From positions 1,674,001 to 1,738,000 of the forward strand of contig CM031556.1 in the NCBI GenBank assembly GCA_018466975.1: 64,000 nucleotides of DNA. The letters are read 5' to 3'. Of this stretch, positions 36,321-50,081 are shown one piece after another. The position numbers and the translations under genes were made by a program. The first letter of the stretch is position 1. Each line of letters opens with the position of its first letter. The DNA comes from Sparassis latifolia. Taxonomy: Eukaryota > Basidiomycota > Agaricomycetes > Polyporales > Sparassidaceae. The notes under the pieces are model-generated. The model was not told the origin of the DNA. It worked only from the letters and a program-made list of their open reading frames with translations, and ran no database searches.

Positions 36321-39300
36321 ATGCTCAGTTTATTACAAGTGACCGCTAATGCCCCGAGCTTACTATGCCGATATTTTGCTCTCAATGGACCGCGTTTGTC
36401 AAAGTCTGGTCACTATCGTCTTTGCGGAGATACTAAGCAAGTTCGCGAACTCCACGCCTCTCCTATTGATCGCACGGTGACGAAGACGAGAAAGACGTTC
36501 TCCGAGTTACCAACGGCGCGTGTTCTGCCTGACGGTAATCCAGCTGCTCCGCTAAGTGAATGGATGGGAGGGCTTGAAGAGCCTATCCCTATACCAGCGA
36601 ACAACCCATCTTCTAGGCTTAGATGTAAGCCTCTTCATACATACGAGGCATAAGTTTTCTAACGCACATTCAATGTGCCATTCATCTCCGCAGTTAATAA
36701 TCCTATAAATCCTCTGAATATTCAGCGAGAAGATGTCCTGAAAGTGGTCCCAGACCATGATAACATTTTGATCAAACGCGGAGACAGCGTTGCACCAGAC
36801 CACTTCTCGGAGAGTACGCTGCGAGAAGTAGAGGACCAGCCGCCTGCGGCAGGACAAAAGGTGACAAAAAGAAGAGGCAGACCCAAGAATGTGAAAGCGG
36901 TGAAGCCTGTTGGATGTATGATTACCGCTGTTGGGATTGTGAATATTCGTCTCATGCAGACACATTGACAGATGAACATGGCCGAGAGCTTCGATCCACA
37001 CCACCGTCGCTGGAAGTACTGCCTGTCGATAGCCTTCATACTAGTGAGGTTTCCGAAGGCGAGCATATAGCTAAAAGCCAATCCAAGCGCAGGCGTAAGG
37101 TTGAGGCTGCACCAAATGTCGCAGGTATGAGAGGTATTCGCGAAGTATCTCCCCGACTCACTTTGAGGCTAAGCAGAGGATCCCTCACCACCACCCCAAG
37201 CAAAAAGTCCACTTGCATCAGGAATTCTTGAAAATCTCACCAGATTTCCTCACTGTATACTGCTCACCCGTGTTGGACAATTCTATGAAGTAAGCCAGCT
37301 CCTCTTGTGCCGAAAGTGTTACTGATACAAAGTGGCTCGGTAAAGTCATACTTCGACCAAGCAAAAGAGGTTTCTCGCCTCCTGGGAATCAAGTTGACAC
37401 AGAAGACCTGGGATGGTCAACGTGTGTGGATGTGTGGCTTCCCACTAATGCATGTAAACAAGTACTTGAAGATACTGGTGCAGCATCACCAACGTTTTGT
37501 TGCTATGTGCGAAGAATTTCCTCGCTCTCCTCAGCTAGGAGCGAAAGGCGGATTTGACAGACGTGTCGTGCGCATTGTTACTCCAGGAACACTCATCGAC
37601 GAACCATTCTTAAACCCCTACGAAAATAACTACCTCCTGTCAATCACACCCGGTCCTCCACGCTCAGAAGACGCATCGGGGACGAAGGCAAGCCGTCTAG
37701 GGCTTGCGTGGATTGATGTCTCCACAGGAGAGTTTTTCACGAAGATTACTTCCCTCGAAGGCCTGCGAGACGAATTAGCGCGCATCAGTCCGCGAGAGGT
37801 GGTCCTTGACAAGGAGGAATTAGCGGATGAGGCCCATCCCATCCGACGGGCTGTTGCAGAAGAAGGATTCTTCTTGTCATTCTTCTCGGTCCCCACCCTA
37901 CCAGACGCAGATGACCAAACATTCGTTTTGGAAGACCATTGTGACAGGGACGACGTAACAAATCTCCTTGACCCATCTGAAGCGCCCATTGGCCCTTCCC
38001 TGAGCGAGCCGGAAGTCTGTGCTACCACACTCCTTACCGCCTTCTTACGTGCGAACCTCTTGGAACATATGCCTCAATTGTCTGCACCAAGCAGAGAGTC
38101 GACAAATGGGAGGATGCAAATCGACTCAAATACCATCAAAGCTTTAGAGATCCGTGAAGGTATTAGTGATGGAGGTGTGAAAGGCAGCTTGCTCAGTGTA
38201 GTCAAGCGGACCGTTACCAGTAGCGGTACAAGGCTCCTTGCTCGATGGTTATGTAGGTTTCTCGGACTGCCGCAATGCTCCTCCGAAGCACAGCTAATTG
38301 CCCTACAGGCTCTCCCAGTACTTCTCTTCGAGAGATCAATGCGCGTCAATCTCTCGTGGCCTTCTTCCGTAAAAAATCTTTCCTTCGGGAAGATTTAGTC
38401 CAGTCTTTGGGTGACATTGAAGATGCTACACGCATAGTTCAGAGGTTCCTCCTCGGTCGTGGTCAGGCAAGCGACCTATTGGCTATTTGTAGCACTATCG
38501 AGAGCTGGACATCCATCAAGAAGCGGATTGAACTCGAGAGAAAGATGGAAGAGCAAGAAAATGGTCATGTATCGGAGGATGATTGGGCTAGTCTGGATGC
38601 TCTGATGTGTAGCATGAACGACCTCCGACATTTGTCTGACAGAATAGACCAAGCGTTGGTACGGACGGACACCGCTTCGAGTGAAGTTTTCCTGGAATCC
38701 GGAGATAGTGGCGACGATACTGCGACTGATACTCGCTCGATTTCCATTCGTACCGCCAGGACAAGCTTCGTGGACGAAAATTGGACCATCAAACCTGAGT
38801 AAGTACGCGGTCACACATCTCACGTTACTCCCTTGGCTGAGACGGGCGTGCAGGTTCTCAGACGAATTGAATAGCTTACATCTGACCTTGAAAGAGCTGC
38901 TTAAATGCAGGGAGAAACTAGAGCGACAGTTACAGCTCACGTATGGTGAGGACTATTTTTAGGACCTTACTTACAATGGAATTGACTGAAACGAGACATG
39001 AATAAACAGATGCACCGTCACTCACTCTACGGTCATCTCCTGGTCAGGGAATGCACGTCCACATTGGCCGAGGAAAGCGAGATTCTGCCAAACTGAAAAC
39101 ATCACCCTTGTTTATCCCAATATCGGAGAGCAACTCAACGAATACCTTCTTTCATCAAGTAGGTAATCTCTTAGTGCTCTTAGCCATGCTGTTTAGCTGT
39201 TGTTCTCGGAATTTCAGCAATGGTCGCAGCTGGGCGCAGAGCTTTTCGAGACTGTTACGGCGATTTACATAGCAGAGAAGGAAGCTTTTGAAAGCTTGCG

Positions 39301-40420
39301 TCGAGAGGTGAGATTTCCTGCTCCGCTATATATTCGTATCTGACTGCAGATGTCGGTACCCAGGTTAACGCGCATGCCACTCTTTTGCGCCAGAATGCGC
39401 GCATTCTTGATGAACTGGATGTTACCATTGCCTTTGCTAGTTTTGCTCTGGAAATGAACCTCGTCAGGCCTGTTCTGAGAGAAGAGTGAAGTATATCGCT
39501 ATAAAGCATTCTGCGATAGCTAACATTTTCCACAGTATGTCATACCACGTAGTGAACGGACGCCATCCTACGGTTGAGCTTGGCCTGCTCACCGTCGGAA
39601 GAACCTTCACTCCCAACACCGTTTCGTTCTCGGAGGATTCCCACCTACATATAATTACCGGACCCAATATGGCTGGCAAATCTACACTATTGCGCCAAAC
39701 CGCCCTCATCTCTATCCTTGCACAAACTGGCTCATTTGTCCCAGCTGATTCAGCCGAGATCGGGATTGTGGACAAAGTGTTTTCACGGGTGGGAGCCAAG
39801 GACGATCTATTCCATGACCGAAGTACGTTCATGGTGGAGATGCTGGAGACTAGCAACATTCTCCGACGTGCTACGCCCAACAGTCTCGTAAGTGCTTCCG
39901 CGTCAAACCGCAATTGCAAAGCCTTATATTGGACCAGGTCATTATGGACGAGGTCGGTAGGGGAACCACAGTGGAGGATGGACTCGCTATTGCTTTTGCT
40001 ACTGTGCACCACGTCCTTTCTGTGAACCGCTGTCGGGCGCTATTTGCTACTCATTTTCACGAGCTAGCCGATATGCTGGGGCACTCTCCTCATAACCACA
40101 GAGGCCAAGGCCCATTTGCACGGGCGAGTTTCTTCTGCACCGACGTGGACGAAACAGAGGTCCGTGTTCAATTGTTATCGACTTCATTTTTTTCACAGTT
40201 CAACTAGGACGGCTATTTCGCATACTCGCATCGTCTAAGACCTGGTGTCAACCGCGATAGCCACGGACTGAAGGTCGCTCAGCTTGCTGGGCTGCCAGAC
40301 TCGACATTGGAAGTCGCAAAAGCTGCATTGTGTTGGTTGAAAGAGAGAAGGGCAACCAATGAGGCACACGGACAACTACGGACACTAGGAAACTCGCTGG
40401 CGAGCTTGGATAGTCGTTAG
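36321..40420 (+). CDS. MSH1: mitochondrial DNA mismatch repair protein Msh1
   Basis: A MutS homologue that maintains mitochondrial DNA. The N-terminus [20 protein letters not shown] lacks acids and looks like a targeting sequence. Domain I ([20 protein letters not shown], then [21 protein letters not shown]) binds mismatches. The core and levers follow. The ATPase has Walker [14 protein letters not shown], Walker [12 protein letters not shown] split from NSL by a 52-nt intron, and [11 protein letters not shown]. The C-terminus ends LASLDSR. Introns are verified at, among others, the 36616, 36916 and 38252 regions; the one after APNVAG ends at a TAAG acceptor. It is convergent with the aconitase gene, with only 72 bp between stops. 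Confidence 0.9.
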
Positions 40421-40492
40421 GATCATGTTACCCAAGCAGGTACATATTACAATGTACAGTAATACGTCTTGTAGGTATTAGAGTCAGTACAT

Positions 40493-43400
40493 CTAGTATT
40501 GTGTAATCTGGGAGCGGATATGGTTGAGCGCTGAGCCAGCCTTAAGCCACTTCAGCTGATCGTTGGACATAGTGTGTCTAGTGGGGATCTCGAAGACTTC
40601 CCCGTTCCGCTTCAGGACCCTGAGTTTGATTGACGCGTTTGGTACATGGTTCAATAGATCCGCGAGACCGACTGTTTCGACAACGTCACCAGAGCCAATC
40701 CGCGAGTAGTCGGCCTTATCGGCGAACCACAAGGGTAGGATGCCTTGTTTCTATGCAACAGATGTCAGCACCAAGAATGATACAGGTTGAACGCACGCGT
40801 CTACACACTTTTAGGTTCGTCTCGTGAATGCGAGCGAAAGAGCGCGCAACAATCATCGCGCATCCTGGAGGAGAGTTTCGATGGTCAAGAGGATGTTTTA
40901 GAGACGCAGTCAGGATACTCGCCGTAGAAGCGCGGCTGCAGTGCAGCATGCTCTCTCGCACTGCCCTCACCATAGTTGTCGTCCACCACGAGGGTCCAAG
41001 GCTGGCTTCGCGCCTTCAAACGCTTCGCGACTGCCGGGATCGTGTCGGTTTCACTTTGGCCGGGTTCGTGATCGTGATCAAATGCCACATTCACGTCGCC
41101 CCCTTCGTCATTTACAGCCTACAGAAACAGTAGTATGCCCAACAGGATCGGAAAATGCACAAGAAGAACAAACCGTAATGACTGTCAGGAAGGGTTGTGT
41201 TACTAAAGTTTCTTCAATGACAGTTGTGGGTATACGCACGGAGGTTCTCAGAAATGTTGGTCAGGTGTCCTTTGTACTTCAACCAAGGGCCCTACACGAG
41301 CCGCGTTACTTAGTTCACTGAACGTACTGATATGATAATGGAACGTACAGCGGCAGAAATGTGGTCAGTCGTGCACTTGCCGCGAACCCTCATGAGCACC
41401 CTAAGGCTAGGCAGCTCTAATCCCCTATGGTTGCCCGAGCTAGCACCGAAGTAACTTCGGAAGGGCTCAAGCCGCTCGAGACGCTGCGAATCCTTCTTGA
41501 CGATCACCTCCGTTTCAGGTTGTGGTTCGGGTGTCGGCGAAGGATAGAAGCTGGTTTCCCCAGGAGCAAATCCAGCAGAAGGGAGGTCCTGACCGGTAGG
41601 CGGAGAAAACTTGAACAACTTTCCGGAGGGAAGCTCGATGGCATCTGTCATAGGGTTGAACGACAGCTTCCCAGAGAACGACATGGCGGTGACAATGGTC
41701 GGAGACGCAAGGAAGTTCATCGTCAGGCGGTTACCATCATTACGGGACTTAAAATTTCTGGTATGGTGTTAACAATTATCAGACAGGTGCTCAGGAAGTG
41801 AGATCACGCAGGATCTTACCGATTGAATGAGGTCAAGATCGCTGTGAGCGGAGTGATCAGTGTGGGCAGTTCACTTATTGACTTCGACTTACCGTTCTCT
41901 TCGCCCTTCTTATCCTCACGTTTCCACTGTCGCATGGTTGAGACCATTAACATGCACGAAGTCCGCTCTGAATACACACCTGTCCGATGCAGGGTCCACA
42001 AGCATTGGCGAGTACAACGGCGCCAACATCTTGAAGCACGTCAGTGACTTGATCACGTTCGATTGTTGCTCTGATTTGCTCAGAACCGGGTGTGCAGAGG
42101 AAGGGTACCTACGAAGCGCAGATTCGGTACCTGTAAGAAGTCCAAACAGCGTTTTCACCCACCTTCACTGCGAGACCAGCCGCTTTGGCTTGCCTCGCAA
42201 GGTCTGCGACGCTCGTCTATACGACACCCGGGCATTAGTGTCGCGATTGAACAGGAGCGAAGATATATAATACCATGTCTTCGTAGGAGCTGTTTGTACA
42301 CGATCCAATAAGTCCTGCGGAGATTTCGTCCTTCCAACCTTGCTTCTCCACGAAAGAGCCGAACTGAGACAGTGGAGTGGCCAAGTCCGGGGTGAATGGT
42401 CCATTGATAGTAGGCTCCAGCTCAGACAAATTCTACGACACGAGGGGTCAACTATAGATGCAACAAGCAGGGCACTGTCGCTCACAATCTCGATCACCTC
42501 GTCGTATTCAGCACCTTCGTCAGCAGCAAGGAAGCCAGAAGCAGCAGCTTCATCTGCTGCGCGGGCTACGGGTGCACGTCCAGTTGCGACGAGATAAGAC
42601 CGCATGTTCGGGGTGTACGGGAACGTAGACGTCGTTGCTCCGACCTCTGCACCCATGTTAGCGACAGTAGCCAGCCCTATGAAATAAATTTGATTAATGG
42701 TTGTTTAGCAGGATATAGCACGAGGTGACTGACCAGTGCACGATTGGTTGAAAACGCCTGGACCGAAATATTCCAGAATACGGCCTGTTCCTCCCTACAA
42801 AGCAACTTCATCATTATATACAATACAAGGAAAAAGACCCTCGCACCCTGACTGTAAGCTTGCCGGCCAGGTGCAAGATGAGATCCTTCGGTGTAGCCCA
42901 GCCGTTGAGTTTCCCCGTCAAGTGAATACCTGATACCTCGCTGAGCCTGCCAACAGAACCGGAGCATTTTTTAAACTAACCGACTACTTGAGGGGCCTTC
43001 AACTCCCAAGGTGTGCTAGTCATGGCATCCACTGCATCTGCTCCGCCTACTCCGATAGCAAGCATACCGAGTCCACCGGCATTGGGGGTATGTGAATCTG
43101 CACAATGTCTGTCGCCTTGCCACGCTTACAGGGATAAGGCGAAAAGTCTACCTGTTCCAAGCCTATACATTCACACGGTGAATATTCACGCCAACACAAC
43201 AGAAAGAAAATGGTACTAACATGAGCATCCCCGGAGCGGCGTAGTTCTCCAAGACGATTTGATGAATGATTCCGGATCCAGGCTTCCAGAACTCAATGCC
43301 GTATTTCCGCGCCGCACTTTCCAGAAAGTCAAAGACCTCTTTGTTGGAGATAATTGATCGCTTTCACAGAGAAACGATTAAAACTCTTTGTGGTTCCTTG

Positions 43401-43972
43401 TTCGTTTTCAGGGAGTTACCTTCAAGTCAGCTTCTGCACCGTCGACGGCTTGGATAAGATGGTCGCAGTGTATACTCGTAGGCACAGCACACCTCGACAT
43501 GCCAGCGCTCATGAATTGAAGTCTGACATAGTTACATGATCAGCAGGCCATACAGACAGGCACTCCGTTGGTCGGCTCACAGTGCCATCCTAGGAGCAAA
43601 CATTCAGCTAAGCTAGAAAACTCAAAATGACAATGACCGTGCTCACTGTGCAGAAGCATCCTGCATAGCTACCCTTTCGGGATGCAGTTGCAGATACGTC
43701 TCCCCTCGTTTGACGTCACCATCTTTGAGGATACGTTCAGGATCTGCGATGTGACTGTATAGTATCTTCTCTGCCAAGGTCAGCGGTCGGTTGCCAAGAA
43801 TTTCTCGGATCAAGGTCAATCTATCCAGAAGCTGAGTATATGGGGGCGTTATAGACGAGCAGTTCTTCTCGGGAATAGAGGCGTGAGTGGCCAGAGTCCT
43901 GGCAGCAGAATGTTTAGGGATCAGGAGAACATTCGCTGCAGTCCATCTTCTGAGAGAGGAACAAGCAGACAT
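40493..43972 (-). CDS. mitochondrial aconitase-family hydratase (Aco2-like)
   Basis: An iron-sulfur lyase interconverting citrate and isocitrate, or acting as homocitrate dehydratase in lysine synthesis. The start [20 protein letters not shown] is a mitochondrial presequence. Conserved blocks are [58 protein letters not shown] (in part), [10 protein letters not shown], and the three 4Fe-4S cysteines in [14 protein letters not shown] and [10 protein letters not shown]. The swivel domain has [31 protein letters not shown] and [15 protein letters not shown]. About a dozen introns interrupt it. The N-terminal wording ([19 protein letters not shown]) recalls the second fungal aconitase (Aco2/AcoB) more than Aco1; that choice is a judgement. 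Confidence 0.88.
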
Positions 43973-44296
43973 GGCTCCCCCGCTACAATGAACGAGGTCC
44001 TGAAGGAGAGACGATTAGCGGACGGTCACACGATGTGCACTACAGCCGCATCTGAAGCTGCCAGTGGAAATTTCAGACTTTTGAATGTGGCACGTGACGA
44101 TCGCGACGCGATCGAGTCTAGCGCACGACGCGAGAGTTCGTCGCGTGAAGATCACGCTACAAGGAGTACTACGGAGAGAAGCTCAAATGCAATGAAACAG
44201 AACCAGTTCAGGCATTCATCCACTAAACCCATCTTCATCATTATGTGTGTATTATAGGTGGGTATGTCTATACTAAGATATGGATAAAGTAGTGGG
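43973..44296. promoter_or_regulatory. aconitase upstream region
   Basis: A 324-bp gap between the aconitase start and the stop of the next gene on the same strand. It must hold the aconitase promoter. It contains dense CGCGA/TCGCG words around 44097-44150 (CGATCGCGACGCGATCGAG), a palindromic cluster of unknown meaning. No gene is seen. Confidence 0.45.
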
Positions 44297-46932
44297 CTAC
44301 CAGAGTCTCTCGATGTCCTTCCAGCCTTGCAGTCTCTGCTCCCAGTATCCTCCAACATATATCCATTCGTCCCCCTCCGGTCTGAACCAGCGGGGCTTCC
44401 GCTCCGCACCTCTCCTCCGTCTGTCCCGTTGCATCTCCTCAATCCGCACCTTCTCGCGTTCGGCCAGATCTAGATTGCCTTCCTCCAGAGCTCTCACGTC
44501 TGTACGAAGCCGTGAGTCGGTTGGCGGCAGTCGTCCTTCCAGGTTAGACGTGACTTCGTTCAAGGTAATGCCAAACGACGTGAAGCCGTAGTACTCTGGG
44601 GCATTCTTCGGGAACGGCGTAGTTCGCCAGAGGACGCGGAGATGAGACGAATCGAGCGTCTGAGCTATCTGCTCATCCCACTTGCCCTCGAGATGTGCCT
44701 CCGTCCTCCCAGACGCAGAATGTACTGTGCCTGCGACGATGTTTGTCGGACCCCAGTAGCCGCCCTCTTTGAAGTCAAGAACGCAACGTGCGCCGTTGGT
44801 CACGTTCTCAATGACCATCTTGCCGCAATGTTCCAGGTACTTGGAACCCATCATTAAGTTCCTCACGAAGGACGACGGCCTCTTCCTACACGTGTATGAG
44901 GGGCATTCTTCGAATAACATCGACGTCATAAGCATACCATTGGAAATGGTCAGATCCGATCTTGAGATGAATCGTACCCTGTGGCACAATTTCCAAGCTC
45001 TTTCCTGTGTTAACATTTTTCGAGTTAGACGGCGACAAAGGGAGACAGTGAAAAGACGCACCCCAGAACTTAGTCCTTCCACTGGATGTGGCGTATAACT
45101 CCCAATTATCTCCTTCTGCATGGTAGGCCAAAATCACAGGATTATGGGAGACCTTCTCAGCAATGAACTTCATTCTCACATCCTCGAAGGTTTCCGCGAG
45201 CATTGGGTTGCTGACAGGAGAAATCTGTTAGAAAAACCTACATGTCTCACATAAGAGAGACGCGAACAAGCCTTTCCGACCTGTCCTGAACTTCGTATTG
45301 GCATAGGTGGAGACTGCAAACGCCGCGACGTAACACAAGCGATTTATAGGATTGTCCGTCTGCGCAGCCTGAGTGAGGATATCGTAGTATTCCGACTCCT
45401 CAGCAATCTTTTGCAAAAGAGTCAGCGGCTCATTGAACGACATGGGTAGAGCCACCTGGGACAAATCCTGTAAAGTAGATTAGAACTGGAAGTGACCAAG
45501 CGAGTACTCAGTCTACCTTTCCGACGTTCTTCTTCAGGACTGCGAAGAGACTCCCTTCATCTGTCACTGGAGGGGATGGTAACTGAGTCCGCCGGACGAC
45601 TTGTTCTTCGCTTTCGCTAGGTGGGGTAGATTCGGGCTCGGTCGCCTCCACCTCATCGAAGACCGACTCAACATCTGTATTTGACGATGATTCCGCCTCC
45701 ACACGCAACGCGTACTCACTCTCCTGGTCGAAGGTATTGCTCTCCGGCTCGTCCCCGGGTGTAGCCTCGAAGACGAACTCCTCCGCGCCTTCGCCCTCTG
45801 GAGCATCGTACCAGACGCTACCGTCGCTAACGGAGCTAAAAGCCGACAAGTGCTTCCTCCCGTGAGTGCTAGTAGGAGTTGGCGTACCACGGTCTTCCTC
45901 TGCAGTGCTGGAGAGGGAGGCAACGTGCGAGGCGAGCGGTTCGATGGGCGAAGACAGAGTGCGGACCAGCGCGGAGTGCTGGTATTTGAGCGAGTCTAAC
46001 GCGTCTTGTATGCGTTGATACGCGGAGCTCGGTGCGGCCGCGTGCGTGTCGGTCCCTTTCATCCTATGTTCGTGATGGTGATGCGGTGAGACTGATAGAT
46101 ATGGCAGGGTTACGCCCTGCGGCAGAGACACGAAGCTGTACCACGGACTGACCTTTCTTGAACAATCCCAGGACAGTGTGATTATCCTTGTTAGTATGCT
46201 CCTTCTTGTCCTTCTCCCCCTTCGAGCGGGTAGAGCTGACGCGTCTACTGCTCCCATCTTCTCCTGACCACGCAGCGAAGGCTTCGTGCAGTTCATTGAT
46301 GGTCTTCCAATGCGAACGTAAGCGCTTCCGCACCGGGGTTACACGACAACGCGCTCACATTACCCATCTCTTCGACAAGAACCTCCGTTCTGCGATTGAA
46401 CTGCCCCGTCCTGTGCAGCCGTGCGAGGGGAGACCGTCTGCCTAATGTTGGCGTCTCGCGTGCTTCGCGCAGGAATTGTCTAGGAGATCAGCACCTGAAT
46501 ACGATGTATGCACACTCATCCACTCATAGGAAACTCACCGGAAAGCACCTATCCACATATGAAAATCCGGCTGACTGAGACACTTGATGTGGAACGTCGC
46601 ATTATTTGAGTCAATATGGATGTCCTTGCGTCCGGGAGATGTCGAGATGGCCGCCTGCTTCAGCTGGATCTGGTCGCGCGTCTGCTGCCCCGGCTCAAAA
46701 GAATAGGACAGCAGGCCTGACTGGTGAAGGATGAAGTAACGGCGAGCAAAGCCTGGGAGCCGTGGAGATGTATTGAGACTTTAAATGAAGGATGTACGGG
46801 ACGCTGGGAGGACGAACCTTGCATCTTCTTCCTCCTCTTCTTCAACACCCATCCTGCACAGACGACATCGCCATCCAAAGGACCTGCGGTGGCGACTGAC
46901 GGTAGACCTGCAGTATGGTGTGGTCTCGACAT
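44297..46932 (-). CDS. oxysterol-binding protein-related protein (PH + FFAT-like + ORD)
   Basis: A lipid-transfer protein expected at ER contact sites. The N-terminal PH domain spans GDVVCAGWVLKKRRKKMQGFARRYF to FHMWMGAFR, across several small exons. The middle is acidic and disordered and includes VWYDAPEGE, which resembles an FFAT motif that docks on ER VAP proteins. The sterol/lipid-binding ORD begins PMSFNEPLTLLQKIAEE and includes NPMLAETFED, then the signature position, then KSLEIVPQGTIHL, VIENVTNGARCVLDFKEGGYW, and LPPTDSRLRTDVRALEEGNLDLAEREK near the end. The signature reads EKVSHNPV instead of the usual EQVSHHPP (see findings). The layout is nearest to yeast Osh3 and animal ORP3. Confidence 0.87.
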
Positions 46933-47417
46933 GGGTATAAGTTATTTGATGCAAAGAACAGGTAGTAGAAGGTGTGGTAAGAGATTCTAGTCTAGGGTGT
47001 TCAGAGTTGTTTTCAATGTCCGGGTCTTATTCCAGACGAGGGCTACAGTGGCAGTGGAGTTGCCAGAGAAAGCTGTTATAGGTATGAAGGCGGAGTCCCC
47101 TGAGGCGGTCCTGCATCAGTCGGTGAACGGCCTGAGGTTAATGCGAAAGGACCACCTGGGCGCCTATAGCGACATATATCACGGTTTCGCGACAACACGG
47201 ACCGACTCCAAAACTTTAACCTTCCGGTAAATGATGTCACTATGCTATTCCACCACAAAATATGTAGTAGCAGACCAATGTACAGGTGGTGCACAGGAAG
47301 AAACAACAGGGAAGAACTATATATTAGTGCAAAGGGAAAGTCGAAGGTGGACGTTACATCGTGACAAAGGGGGTAACCTGGAGTCGTGAAGACGTCGTCA
47401 GGATGTCCGGACGAGCC
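46933..47417. other. intergenic, no supported gene
   Basis: Promoter side of the oxysterol-binding gene and 3' flank of YPT7. Short open frames only. Confidence 0.4.
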
Positions 47418-48379
<962 letters not shown>

Positions 48380-48580
48380 GGTGCAAAGCGACGAAATAGA
48401 GGGAGAGAAGGAAAAGTGGCTCGAGAGACTGAGTGTGAGAGAGAGTCAAATGACACGGCGCGGGGACGGCGTCACTGCTGGGCGGCTGGAATCTGAGATA
48501 CGGATTGGACCATTCGAGCTCCGTCCAAACCCATCTGGTCCTGCCACCACGATCATCGTCCTCGTACGAGCCCAGCAGCG
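48380..48580. promoter_or_regulatory. 201-bp divergent promoter of YPT7 and ATG16
   Basis: Only 201 bp separate the two start codons, so both core promoters and 5' leaders must overlap or abut here. I do not see a TATA box; the left half is purine-rich (GAGAGAAGGAAAAG and GTGAGAGAGAG runs). Confidence 0.7.
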
Positions 48581-49613
48581 ATGGCTGAGCCACTCTGGCA
48601 AGAAATCCTCCGCAACCGCCTCATAGAGCGCAACTCGCGCGAGTCCGCCTACGCCCCAATCATCGAGCAATGTATGTATCTCCCTTACACGTGTTGTCCG
48701 CCCGATCCTGCGTCGCGTCCTGATCTCTGCGGATGATACAAAATTTGAACGCTGAAAAGATCGCAGATTGGCACAGCAGGCGAAGCTGCTGAAGGAGCGG
48801 AATGCCTCCCTCCTACGGGCAATGGGCACAGCCCGTGCAAACCCCAGCAGCTCAACCGTCTTCGTGCCGGGTTCCGGCGATGAGTGAGTGCCTCCCCCTT
48901 TCCCTAATCACTGGTATTGGACGCGACATTCCCCAGAAATCCCATACGAGTAGCCTATATTACCTCTCTGGAGTCGCAGATATCATCGTTGCGGGATGAA
49001 CTCGCGGCTGTATACAAGACCCAGGGACAGAACGCTCAGAGGCTACTGGCGATGAACGAGACTCTGAGGGAGAAGGAAGAGATGTCGCGGTTGGACTCGG
49101 AGCACCTCAGGAAAGCGCGCGACGAAATCGCGGTTCTGCGCAAGAAGGTAGACCAGCACAACGAGCTGATGGCTGAGAAGGATCGGACTGCACAGGTCCG
49201 TAGACACTCGTTTCAGTGCTCAGTTTACCGACGATTTGTTTTCGTGACTCTAGATCCTCCACGATGAGATCAACACGCTACAACTAGAGCTAGGTCAGAT
49301 AGAAGAGCGCAACCAAACGTTGACCAAAGATAATGCGAAGCTCCTACAGCGGTGGCTGGACGCAAAGCAGGCGGAAGTCAACAAAATGAACGCGGCAAAT
49401 GACTTTTACGAGGACATGCAATCGCAGCACCAGGCGGTGCTGAACTGGCGGTCAGACTCGGGGCATAGCGAGGATAGACCAGATCCCCCATCCTCGTCCC
49501 ACGACGCGGTGTCGGGAAACGGAGAGGAGAAGAGGGAGCTCGAAACAGCGACGACGAAGGATGGGACGCCATCTCCGGGGGAGATGAGCGTGAATCTGAC
49601 ACCGAATGGCTAA
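48581..49613 (+). CDS. ATG16: autophagy-related protein Atg16
   Basis: A coiled-coil partner of the Atg12-Atg5 conjugate that directs Atg8 lipidation to the phagophore. The start MAEPLWQEILRNRLIERN carries the Atg5-binding motif (W then L-RN spacing). An intron after IIEQ leads into YRRLAQQAKLLKERNASLL. A long coiled coil follows (VAYITSLESQISSLRDELAAVY, ETLREKEEMSRLDSEHL, ILHDEINTLQLELGQIEERN). There is no WD40 domain, as expected for fungal Atg16, and the tail is a disordered Ser/Asp/Pro segment. Four exons are clear. The family call rests on the N-terminal motif plus coiled-coil register. Confidence 0.88.
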
Positions 49614-50081
49614 TGGTTGATGAGTGATTCGCTTTGAATACGGTCTCTCTTCTCCCTGCCACAATCTGCCAGGAGCGTGGCATCGTTCGCTCCCTCGTTC
49701 TCACCTGCTTTGCATACCCAGTGCTATATGATATCCTAATTGGTTCTGCATAATTGGGTTTACTATTGCTCAGTACCAAAACGTTGTGCGTGTACATACA
49801 TCTATAATTGCTCTGGGTGTTATATTGGTGCTTACCTCGACGGAGCTGGCATTTGCCGAGAGATGTTTACACTCGCAACCGAGAATGGAAATGACACGTC
49901 CTGAAAAGGAGATGTAGAAGTCGCATGGCTTGTCAGCCTCTTCCCCTTCCAACATAAGAAATCCCTTGTTGTGTCTGCCGCTCATACCATCTCGTTTTGT
50001 CTGCCTCCTCTCGACACAATTAACGCTCCTTTAGCCCTCTCGACGAACTCAAGCAAGCATCTCAAATCCTTCGACATCAAC
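49614..50081. other. intergenic, promoter of secreted protein gene
   Basis: 3' flank of ATG16 and upstream region of the secreted-protein gene. No repeat or RNA seen. An in-frame Met at 49971 could extend the next gene, but the signal peptide begins at 50082. Confidence 0.4.

Noticed and set aside
36722..37081. Cys-rich minus-strand frame
   Set aside because: Antisense to MSH1 exons; cysteines do not form a known motif.
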